From an uncultured Eisenbergiella sp. (lineage in GTDB: Bacteria; Bacillota; Clostridia; Lachnospirales; Lachnospiraceae), in assembly GCA_948960675.1 (NCBI GenBank), contig CARDPF010000073.1, positions 1 to 12,128 on the forward strand: DNA of 12,128 nucleotides. Reading direction: 5' to 3'. Positions 1 to 7,900 of the stretch are shown one piece after another. The notes beneath the pieces were generated by a model. The model was not told the origin of the DNA. It was given only the letters and a program-made list of their open reading frames with translations, and ran no database searches. Both the position numbers and the translations under genes were made by a program. Each line of letters opens with the position of its first letter. Positions within the stretch are counted from its first letter, which is position 1.

Positions 1-29
1 AAACGAATCACGGCAAAGGAGGTAACTTT

Positions 30-2035
30 ATGCAATTTTTTACCCGCGAAAATGACAGCCTGCTATTTAGGCAGGACGGGGAAACCGTTCTGGTTTCCCC
101 CTGGGGGGCGGACAGCCTGCGCGTACGTTCCACCATTTTACGGGATTTTGATGACCAAAGCGCCGCGCTGCTTCCCCAGCCCGCTGTCCCTGTCACCATC
201 CACATCGACAGCCAAAATCCCCGCCATGCCACGCTGCAAAACGGGCGGATCACGGCCGATTTGTATGTACAGGAATGGGGAAACGCCCTGCGCATCACCT
301 ACCGCAACCAAAACGGCAAAATCTTGCTGCAGGAAATCCCAAACGGCGGCGCCCTTGCCTTAAAAGCCCGCCATTTCAAGGCGCTTCCCGGCGGAAGCTT
401 CCGTCTCAAAGCCAGCTTTACCTCCAACCCGGAGGAAAAGCTTTACGGCATGGGACAGTACCAGCAGGAAATCATGAACCTCAAGGGCTGCAACCTGGAG
501 TTGGCGCACCGCAATTCACAGGCCAGCATCCCCTTCTATGTCTCCAGTCTCGGCTACGGGTTTTTGTGGCACAACGCTGCCATCGGGGAAGTCCACTTCG
601 GCCGCAACACCACCGAATGGATTGCGGAAGCCACCCGGCAGCTGGATTACTGGATTACCGCCGGGGATACCCCGGCGCAGATCGAGGAAGCCTACGCGCA
701 GGCCACCGGCAAAGTTCCCATGATGCCGGAATACGGCCTTGGCTTCTGGCAGTGCAAGCTGCGTTACTATAACCAGGAGCAGGTGCTGCAGGTTGCCGGG
801 AATACAAAAAGAGGGACATCCCGGTAAACGTGTTCGTCATTGATTATTACCACTGGCTGCGGTGCGGGGACTGGAGCTTTGACCCGGAGTTTTTCCCGGA
901 TCCCGCTGCGATGGTCAGGGAACTCCATGACATGGGCATGGAAACCATGGTCTCCATCTGGCCCCAGGTGGATTACCGCAGCGAAAATTATGAGGAAATG
1001 AAACAACAGGGCCTTTTGGTCAAAAGCGACACCGGCGTGGATGTGCAGATGCTTTTCCATGGCAACAACGTATTTTTGGATGCCACCAACCCCCGCACCC
1101 GCGCCTATGTCTGGAATAAGTGTAAACAAAACTACGCAGACCTGGGCATCCGGACGTTCTGGCTGGACGAGGCGGAACCGGAGTTTACGGGCTACGATTT
1201 TAGTACCTACCGCTATCATGCCGGGCCGGTGGCCGAAATCGGCAACATCTACCCCCGGGAATACGCCCGCCTGTTCTACGAAGGCCAAAAGGCCAACGGA
1301 CAGGAAGATATCGTGAACCTGATCCGCTGCGCATGGGCGGGCAGCCAGCGCTATGGCGCGCTGGTCTGGTCCGGCGACATCATGTCGGATTATGAAGACT
1401 TCCGCAAGCAGATCTGCGCCGGTATCCATATGGGCCTTTGCGGCATTCCCTGGTGGACCACCGACATCGGCGGCTTCCACGGCGGCATTACCGAGTCCGA
1501 GGACTTCCGGGAACTTCTGGTGCGCTGGTTCCAGTTCGGCGCTTTCTGCCCCGTCATGCGCCTGCACGGCAGCCGCCGCCCCGGCACGCGCCTCTTTAAG
1601 CAGTCCGGGGAGGAGCGGGAGGGAACCGGGGCCGATAATGAGATCTGGAGTTTCGGCGACCACAATTACCCTACGCTGGTGAAATTTATCCGCATCCGGG
1701 AACTGATGCGCGATTATACCAGAAGCCTGATGCGCGAAGCGCACGAAAAAGGCTCCCCGGTCATGCGCGCCCTGTTCTATGAATTTCCTGCGGATCCCGT
1801 CTGCTGGGACATCACCGACGAATACTGCTACGGCCCCGACATTTTGGTTGCCCCGGTCTGCCACGAAAAAGCCCGCAGCCGCAAGGTGTATCTGCCTGCA
1901 GGCGCTTTATGGGTACACGCGGGTTCCGGACAGTCCTATGAGGGCGGGCAGTCCTATGAGATTGACGCGCCGTTGGAAACCCTGCCGGTATTTTTGCGGG
2001 AGGGACGGCAGGAATATCTGATCGGGAAAATTTAA
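30..2035 (+). pseudogene. GH31 alpha-glycosidase (alpha-xylosidase/alpha-glucosidase group), frameshifted
   Basis: Glycoside hydrolase family 31 enzyme that would release alpha-linked xylose or glucose from oligosaccharides, probably in the cytoplasm because no signal peptide is visible. The first piece (30-827) holds the N-terminal beta-sandwich domain and the start of the (beta/alpha)8 barrel. The second piece is in the -1 frame, open from about 800 to 2035, and holds the rest. The usual family segment VAREYKKRDIP is restored by adding one C next to position 797, where the sequence reads GCCGGGAAT instead of GCCCGGGAAT. The repaired protein has about 668 residues, normal for this group. In it the nucleophile is Asp380 (motif FWLDEAEPE) and the acid/base is Asp450 (motif VWSGDI); PWWTTDIGGFHGG and CPVMRLHG are also present. 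The start at 30 is supported by AAAGGAGG at 15-22, seven bases upstream. The second piece has no ribosome site, so no active enzyme is expected unless the missing base is a sequencing error. Exact substrate is not determinable. Confidence 0.9.
795..803 (+). other. Frameshift site in the GH31 gene (apparent 1-base deletion)
   Basis: Reading through GCC GGG AAT ACA leads to a TAA at 825-827. Adding one C after 797 gives GCC CGG GAA TAC and joins the two open frames into one continuous GH31 protein. The affected run is C/G rich (expected CCCGGG), a plausible place for either a replication slip or a base-calling error. The nearby run of five A (806-810) is not a classic slippery heptamer, so programmed frameshifting is unlikely. 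Confidence 0.85.
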
Positions 2036-2046
2036 CCTGTTACGGC

Positions 2047-2080
2047 ATCCCCTTGCTGCCCGCAAAAGCAGCAAGGGGAT
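2047..2080. terminator. Stem-loop terminator between convergent transcripts
   Basis: Perfect 13-bp inverted repeat: ATCCCCTTGCTGC (2047-2059) and GCAGCAAGGGGAT (2068-2080), with the 8-base loop CCGCAAAA. It begins 12 bases after the GH31 stop and ends 10 bases before the stop of the DUF4231 gene on the other strand, so it is placed to serve both transcripts. The U tract is poor on both sides (TCTGCCCTGTT on the plus side), so termination strength is uncertain. Confidence 0.75.
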
Positions 2081-2090
2081 TCTGCCCTGT

Positions 2091-2633
2091 TCACCCGTCC
2101 TCTTCGTCCGTTTGCTCCTGCCTTTTCTTCTTATGCCCTTTTTCCGCCTTTTCCTTTTTCTCCTTATTTTCACTGACCGTATTGCTCCATCTGCGGGATT
2201 CGTCGCTTATAATGTCCTCCACATTCTTGACATACGTCCCAAAAGCGGTCTCCTCTTCCTGATACGGCTCACATCTGGCTGCATACTTGCGCTGCTCCGC
2301 CCCGATAACCGTACAGGTTTTCCGGTACAGCTGCCACTTCTCTTTTAGATGAAACAGGCTGATCAGGGAATCCACCAGCAGCCCACCGCCCGACAGCGCC
2401 ACCACCAGCCACCCGTATTCCTGCAGCTTATTGATTGCCTGTAAAACCGGAATCAATGCCAAGGCAAAAATTTTGGCCACGCTCAAAAAATAATAATTGT
2501 TCTTACACCAACGGCTCCGGATATGATAATACCGGATATAATTTTTAACCGTCTCGTTGTATTCCTGTTCCCGGGTTTCCGGGCTTCCATGCATCAAATA
2601 TAGGTCTATATTTTTTTGTTCTTCAAAAAGCAT
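2091..2633 (-). CDS. DUF4231/SLATT-like two-helix membrane protein
   Basis: Protein of 180 residues and last gene of the minus-strand operon. A charged N-terminal segment with many Tyr and Arg residues (about 25-47) is followed by two membrane helices (about 48-66 and 74-94, the latter with a GGGLL turn). Then comes the segment EKWQLYRKTCTVIGAEQRKY (about 98-117) and a helix ending ISDESRRW. This arrangement, with Trp-x2-Tyr-Arg after the second helix and a late Glu-x3-Trp, matches the DUF4231 family, which is related to SLATT proteins. SLATT proteins are known or predicted membrane effectors in bacterial conflict systems, but the role of this one is inferred only from family and context. The C-terminus (about 152-180) is a highly charged Lys/Glu tail, probably cytoplasmic and disordered. 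GGAGG at 2641-2645, seven bases upstream, supports the ATG. The gap to the preceding gene is 22 bases, so the two are almost certainly cotranscribed. Confidence 0.8.
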   Translation of the reverse strand: MLFEEQKNIDLYLMHGSPETREQEYNETVKNYIRYYHIRSRWCKNNYYFLSVAKIFALALIPVLQAINKLQEYGWLVVALSGGGLLVDSLISLFHLKEKWQLYRKTCTVIGAEQRKYAARCEPYQEEETAFGTYVKNVEDIISDESRRWSNTVSENKEKKEKAEKGHKKKRQEQTDEEDG

Positions 2634-2655
2634 ATCCCCTCCTCCCGCTTTTCCC

Positions 2656-3546
2656 CTACGGAGCCGCTATATGGTTTTCCTTATATTCACAGATGTACCC
2701 GATCGACCCGGCGTAATGCTTTATGATATACAAAATGTCGCTTGGCACATCGTCCCACACCCATTGTCCCCTTTCCCCGTCGTAAAACATGAGCACGCGG
2801 CTTTCCGAAGTGCCGTCTTCTTCATTGAAAAAGCTGGGCTGGCCTTCCATCCAATAGCCCCCCTCGTCCACGCCGGCATTTTCCACTTCCTCCCCGTAAA
2901 CCCGGTTTTCGTATACCCAATAATATGTCCAATCCAAATCCTTCCGTGCCGCCCCAATCCAAAATTTGATGTCCGTTTTCCCCTCTTCCTCAAGCAGGCG
3001 GGCAATTTCCCAATACTTTTCCGGGGAATCAATCCGTACCAAATGTCCCCCCTTCTCCACGCAGGCGTCAAAGGCCCCGTCCCAGGTGATATCCTCCACG
3101 ATGCATTCATACCGGTCATCCTCCAGAATCCTTGTGTCGCTTTCGGATTCCGGCTCCTCCTTTGTGCTTTCCGGCTCCTGTGTTTGCACGGCCGCAGTTT
3201 CCTCATCCGGCTGCAGTTCGTCCCCGCTTTTTGCTGCCGGTACTTCCCTGTTAAAAAGCAGGGAAAGGAAGGGCGCCGCAAAGGCAAGTAACACAATACC
3301 CAACAGCACGGACGCTAACAGGCGGGCCCCCTTTCTCCTTTGCGGGCTGCTTGTCTGACCCTTGTCTGCCATCGGCCTTTCCTTCGCAGGTTCCCCTTTT
3401 TCTTCCAAAACCGCAGTCTTTGTCTCCCGCAAAACTGTGGTCCCCTCTGCCTGCTCCTCGGTTTCCGCCCCGCAGAGGGGACAAAAATAGGTATATTTAT
3501 TTACCACATGCCCGCATTTGGAACATACGCGTACTTTCTTTTCCAT
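2656..3546 (-). CDS. Zinc ribbon - membrane helix - C-type-lectin-like domain protein
   Basis: Protein of 296 residues with three visible parts. Residues 1-30 form a small zinc ribbon (Cys8, Cys11, Cys22, Cys25). A polar linker ends in a basic patch (RRKGAR, 70-75) just before a single membrane helix (about 76-98). An acidic Glu/Pro/Ser linker (about 108-142) leads to a C-type-lectin-like domain (about 146-288). The lectin fold is suggested by AFDACVEKGGHLVRIDS, FWIGA, the Trp-rich middle, WVWDDVPSD and the closing YICEY. By the positive-inside rule the ribbon is cytoplasmic and the lectin domain outside. Cys162 and Cys286 fit the outer conserved disulfide. The inner disulfide is lost (the expected Cys positions are near Arg250 and Ser269), and the sugar/calcium motifs are altered (QPS, WDD), so classical calcium-dependent sugar binding is doubtful. 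GGGAGG at 3555-3560 supports the ATG. It probably acts as an external sensor or adhesin of the operon. Confidence 0.8.
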   Translation of the reverse strand: MEKKVRVCSKCGHVVNKYTYFCPLCGAETEEQAEGTTVLRETKTAVLEEKGEPAKERPMADKGQTSSPQRRKGARLLASVLLGIVLLAFAAPFLSLLFNREVPAAKSGDELQPDEETAAVQTQEPESTKEEPESESDTRILEDDRYECIVEDITWDGAFDACVEKGGHLVRIDSPEKYWEIARLLEEEGKTDIKFWIGAARKDLDWTYYWVYENRVYGEEVENAGVDEGGYWMEGQPSFFNEEDGTSESRVLMFYDGERGQWVWDDVPSDILYIIKHYAGSIGYICEYKENHIAAP

Positions 3547-3660
3547 TTCTGCGCCCTCCCTGCCTGCAAAAAATCATCTCCTGACAGCGACATACTTCCA
3601 CCGCGTTTACAAAAATCCCCTATGGCATAACCCCAACCGGCATGCGCCATTTCCGGTACA
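3547..3660. other. 114-base gap inside the operon
   Basis: Longest non-coding stretch in the window. On the minus strand it holds only the ribosome site of the downstream lectin-domain gene and a weak 5-bp inverted repeat (3622-3626 with 3646-3650) followed by a short T run (plus-strand AAAAA at 3611-3615). No convincing promoter boxes, gene or strong terminator were found. The weak hairpin could lower expression of the last two genes, but this is not established. Confidence 0.5.
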
Positions 3661-4944
3661 TCAGCTGGTCGGAACTGTGGCAAATTCCACCCTTCCCTTT
3701 TTCAAAACCCTGACCGTATCTTTTCTGCCGTCGGCGCTGACTCTGGCCGGACGGACGGTTTCCTTGAACCGGTAATACCCGTTCGCGTCCATATCGGCCG
3801 GGGAAGTGCAAAGGCTGCCGTCCGCCACAACCTCAAACAGGTCAAACAGTCCCAGCTGCAAAAAATTCATGCCCAGATTCATTTTCCCCCTGTTTGGCTC
3901 CTCCGGAATTCCCACCGTATTGTCGCTATACAATACAATGACCAGCTGGCCGGGTCTTTCTACCACGCGCAGTTCGTTGTTTCCCGTCAGATCCTTTCCG
4001 GCCACAATATATTTTTCCGGCTTCCTTTGGGGTGCGGCGGCAGGAGACGCCTTTTTCCCCGGCGCCGTGGCCGTTTTGGGGGAAGGGGCGGTTTTTGGGA
4101 CAGGCTTGTCTTCCACGACCGAAAACTGGTACGCCTCCACTTTGGGTTCCGCCTGTCTGTGTCCCTCCGCCATGCGTTCCCACTCTTTTTGTACACACTC
4201 CCGTATAAATGCCTGTATTTCCTCCCCCTGCACACATCCTTGTACAAATGCGCGCATGTCACGATCTTTACATAGGATCGGAACCATCTGCCCCGGCAGG
4301 TATTGGAATACCCGTTTTACTTCCTCCTGTACCATACCGCGAATCTCATCCTCACTTACCGGAGGCTGTGCGGCAACACTTTCCTGTCCCACAAAATCCG
4401 CCTGTTCTGCGCCCCCCTGTCCGGGGAAACCACCCTTTACCTCTTTTTCCCTCCGCAGATATTTGCGCAATGCCCCCCAGGACAGCTGCGCATATACCGT
4501 AGCCGCTACCCCCAGAAGAACCGCTATCACGGACATTGTGGCAGCGTACTGCATGGAATCCTGCTGCTTTTTCAATTCCCCCAGCCTGTTTTCCAATTCC
4601 TGTTTTGTCCCGTTTTGCTGGTTTTCCAGTTCTGCCATCTGTCCTGTCCAGTCCTGCGCAGCCAACTCCTCCCCAATCACACGGGTAAAATCCGGCAGTA
4701 TTTCCTGCAATTGATTTGCATTCACATACCCGTTCTCCTGCAAATACCGCTCCACTATATCCTCTATTGCTTCTTCCGTTTTGTCTTGATTTTCCCCACT
4801 TCCTGCTTCCCCTCCCGTCTGGGCAGCGGCTTTTCCAGCGTCCGGAGCGGCCCAGACAGCCTGCCCTACGGTCCAAAAGCCTATCAGACACAATACCACC
4901 CCGACCGGCACAAGCGGCAGCCTCCACAACCCCCTTTTTTTCAC
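3661..4944 (-). CDS. Signal-anchored coiled-coil membrane protein, unknown family
   Basis: Protein of 427 residues that I do not recognise as a named family. It has a basic N-terminus (MKKRGLWR) and a hydrophobic segment (9-31) ending in WAA, either a signal peptide or an uncleaved anchor. A polar region and a Gln/Glu/Lys-rich coiled coil follow (about 100-130), then a membrane helix (about 133-153). The basic segment RKYLRREKEVK after that helix suggests that residues 155-427 are cytoplasmic and 34-132 external. The cytoplasmic part has two near-copies of a 13-residue helical unit (229-241 and 242-254), a Pro/Ala/Lys linker (280-310), and a compact C-terminal domain (about 311-427) with a Phe/Leu-rich stretch (GMNFLQLGLFDLFEVV). 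The start is GTG at 4944-4942 within GTGA, overlapping the stop of the actin-like ATPase gene. GGAGG at 4955-4959, ten bases upstream, supports it. Tight coupling suggests a direct partner of that ATPase, for example its membrane anchor. Confidence 0.75.
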   Translation of the reverse strand: MKKRGLWRLPLVPVGVVLCLIGFWTVGQAVWAAPDAGKAAAQTGGEAGSGENQDKTEEAIEDIVERYLQENGYVNANQLQEILPDFTRVIGEELAAQDWTGQMAELENQQNGTKQELENRLGELKKQQDSMQYAATMSVIAVLLGVAATVYAQLSWGALRKYLRREKEVKGGFPGQGGAEQADFVGQESVAAQPPVSEDEIRGMVQEEVKRVFQYLPGQMVPILCKDRDMRAFVQGCVQGEEIQAFIRECVQKEWERMAEGHRQAEPKVEAYQFSVVEDKPVPKTAPSPKTATAPGKKASPAAAPQRKPEKYIVAGKDLTGNNELRVVERPGQLVIVLYSDNTVGIPEEPNRGKMNLGMNFLQLGLFDLFEVVADGSLCTSPADMDANGYYRFKETVRPARVSADGRKDTVRVLKKGRVEFATVPTS

Positions 4945-7900
4945 GACTTTTTATCCTCCGCCTGCTTTTCGCTCATCGCCTTGTTCATCACCATATCCAT
5001 GATATAGACCATAAACATGGTTTTCCGGTCCTCCTCATTTTCCAGACTCGCCAGATAACGGTACTTTTTCTGGTTTCTGCGCATGTCGTTCATGCAGCCG
5101 CTGATCATATTGCGCAGGGGAATTCCCTTGGGTAAAATCTGTAAAACGCTGCAAATTCCGGGGCCAAATCCATAATCCGCATTCGCCGCCGCATTCCCCG
5201 GCCACAATCCCGTAATCGCATTGATCGCATTCCCGTACAGGCACAGCTTCTCGATTCTCTTTTGCAACTCTTCCACACTTTCCTGCGCCTCACGGAAGAT
5301 GGCATTGACGCTTTTCTCATTTATCATCTGCTGCAGTTCCCCTGCCAGGGAGGCCGCCACGTTCGCTGCGATGGCCTGCTCTTCAAAATAGGAACGCAGC
5401 CACTCCACGTACTCCCCTTTGGGCAGTCCCATTTTTTCCTTATCCGCATACCACTTCCGCAGCGTATCCTCCGGCAGTCTGACCGCCAAATCCAGCAGTT
5501 CTTCCGCCGTCCATCTCTTTTCTTCTCCCAACAGTTCTCCTGCATTTTGGGACAACAGCATTCCCTGCGCTACCTCTTTCTTTTCCTGTACGTCCGGGGC
5601 AATCTGCAGCTTTAACTCAATATCCTCCATCTCCGCCATCTCTGCCACCATCTGCGCAATATAACGCAGCATTTCCTGTTCCGGCTTTCCCGTGCCGATG
5701 CTAAAGCTGGAAAGGCCGTCCAGCTGCTTTAAATCCCTCCCAAAAATATGCTGCAGATTCTGGGACGCCGTCCCGGTAAATACCAGCAAAATTTCCTTTT
5801 TGACATCCCCTTCCAGGGTATTGCAGCAAGCGCCCCCCGCTAAAACCGTTTCCTTGTTTCTCTTTAGGAAACCGGCAACCATCTGCATAAGCAGAAGGAA
5901 TTTGACCATAATCACACTGCGCAGCATATTATAGTCATACTTATCGGGCAGGTTCATATCGAAATCATTCAGCAGGATTTCCTCAAACATCCGCAGGGAT
6001 TCCTGCTCCAGCGAATTTACCAGATTGACCGTATCCGGTTCTATTTTTTTACATTGGGCAAAGTAAAATTCCAGAACCTGTTCCTTGGTTTCCTTGGGAA
6101 GGTTTTCCTTCTCTTTTCCCCAAATCCTCCCGAAATGCGTCTCCATGCTTTTCTGCCGGTTGTTCCCCTTCCAGTGGCGGTAGCATTCGATAAAGGAATC
6201 AATGATCAGTTCCCTTCCCGCATACTTGAAGGACAGCCCGTTTCCCGCACTGCCAAATCCCTCGCCGGTGCCGGAGACGTCCGTTGTTCCGCCCCCAATG
6301 TCTATGTTGATATAGCTAAGGACACCAAAAACTTTCTTTTCGTTATAGGCCCGCGCCGCCTCCGCCTCCGTATAATAGGCAATCTTTCTGGTATCCACGG
6401 CATACGCCTGCCCTGCCCCGTCCGTCAAAAATCCGGTGTTGACGATATTGGCCACCCCTTCCCAAAGAGCCTTTAAGTTCAGCTGCGTCAATTTCCCCGG
6501 ATAGGATACCAAGAGGCGTCTGACTATCCCGTTTTCCGAAAATGCGTAGAGAAGCGCCTGTACGTACACTCCCGCCAAAAACAGCGTGCTCGCCCGCTGT
6601 TCCTCTATCTCCGTCCCGTCCGAAAGCTTTAGGTCATTGTAAATTCCCCGGCTCTCAAAATTCCCGTTGGCTGCATATTTACACAGCATGCTGGAGGATG
6701 CAAGAAAAAACCGCCCCGTCAAAAACGGAATATCCTCCCCCACGGAAATTCCCACCGACTGGTTTTCTTCCCGGAAAAGCTGGGCCACGGTCAGCGTTTT
6801 CCGCTGGGACAGCAATTCTTTGGTCTCAGATGCGCTCCTCCCCAGCCACCTGCGCTGGGCCACCTCCTCGATATCCTTTTCCCGCTCCCCCACGGTAACA
6901 TTTTTGGAAAAATCCCGGTAGGGAAGGATCATTTCCTGCGCCCCATCCCTTTGTACCGCGCAGACCGTGCTGGTCGTCCCGAAATCAATGCTCACCCCAT
7001 AGTCCGAAGTCAGGGCGTCATGGGACTTCTCCTGCACCGACGGAACCATGACGACGCCGCAGGCGATGGAACCGCTTTCCGTTGTGGCGCGCTGTACCAG
7101 CGCATAGCGGTAACGGCGTTCACTTCTGTATACTTCCCAGTTTTCTTCCGCCCCGCGTTCACATACCCGGATTTTTTCCCCTGCATCCAGTTCCAGCGTC
7201 AGCCGGCCGCCAAAATCCACATCACAGCTTTGCCCGTCATACCCTTCAGCGGAATCCTTTTGCGTGGCATAAAAAGCCTTCCAGCTGTCCTTTGGCAGTT
7301 CCACCCAGGGCCACACCATCAAATAGGGAATTTTGGTTCCCCGGATATCCCCATACACGTATATCTTCGAAAACGCAAACAACTCCCGGCCGCTTCCCAG
7401 GGACAGCTTTACCTTCATTACAATGGAAGAAAGATGCCCGGCCTCCCCGGAATATACGCAAAACTCCAGCTTCCCGATTTTCAGGATCCCTTCCCCATAA
7501 AGCAGCATGGCCTCCCTGGTAAAAGGAATCACAGGCGCAAACCTGTCGTGTACCTCCGGCAGGTTTTTCCGGGACGCCTCATTCCCATAGTCCAATCGGA
7601 GGGGCTGCCAGAATCCGGCTTCATCGTCGTACCCCAGACCGCAGCTTTCCCCCTCCCCATACTGTGCAAGAACAAGCTGGTCGGTAAGCAGGGCCGGAAG
7701 GGGATGTCCTGCCTGTCCGTCCCAATAGGACCAATATATTTTACAAAAATGCGCCGCCCTGTCGGACATGCTTCTTTTCATGGCTGCCCCTAAGTCGCTT
7801 TGCGTTTCCAGATATTTCCCGTAAAATTCCTGCAGAAACCCCTCTGCGCCCTCCCATCCGGCTATGACAAAGGGATCTTCCCCCTCTGCCAGCGCAAAGT

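Noticed and set aside
801..827. Programmed -1 frameshift in the GH31 gene.
   Set aside because: The run ACAAAAAGAG is not a proper slippery heptamer in the reading frame, GH31 genes are not known to use recoding, and the family consensus is restored by a single added C.
767..1864. A 365-residue open frame on the minus strand opposite the GH31 gene.
   Set aside because: It is a mirror of the GC-rich GH31 coding frame, with no ribosome site and low-complexity Ala/Gly/Val content; the plus-strand protein has clear catalytic motifs.
2656..2760. A diversity-generating retroelement target at the end of the lectin-like domain.
   Set aside because: Such systems use lectin-fold targets, but no reverse transcriptase, template repeat or adenine-rich variable codon pattern is seen in the window.
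2557..3291. A 244-residue plus-strand open frame opposite the zinc-ribbon/lectin gene.
   Set aside because: Rich in Phe, Pro and Leu as expected for the antisense of an acidic gene; no ribosome site or family motif, and the minus-strand reading has clear domains.
3611..3650. A possible terminator or internal promoter in the 114-base gap.
   Set aside because: The stem is only 5 bp with a large loop and lies several bases from a short T run, and no good -35/-10 pair was found; kept only as a remark on the gap.
3501..3683. A 60-residue minus-strand open frame bridging the 114-base gap.
   Set aside because: It overlaps both neighbours in another frame and lacks a ribosome site and any recognisable feature.
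6951..7793. A 280-residue plus-strand open frame inside the ATPase gene.
   Set aside because: It lies fully inside the ATPase frame on the other strand, has no motif or ribosome site, and reads as an antisense shadow.
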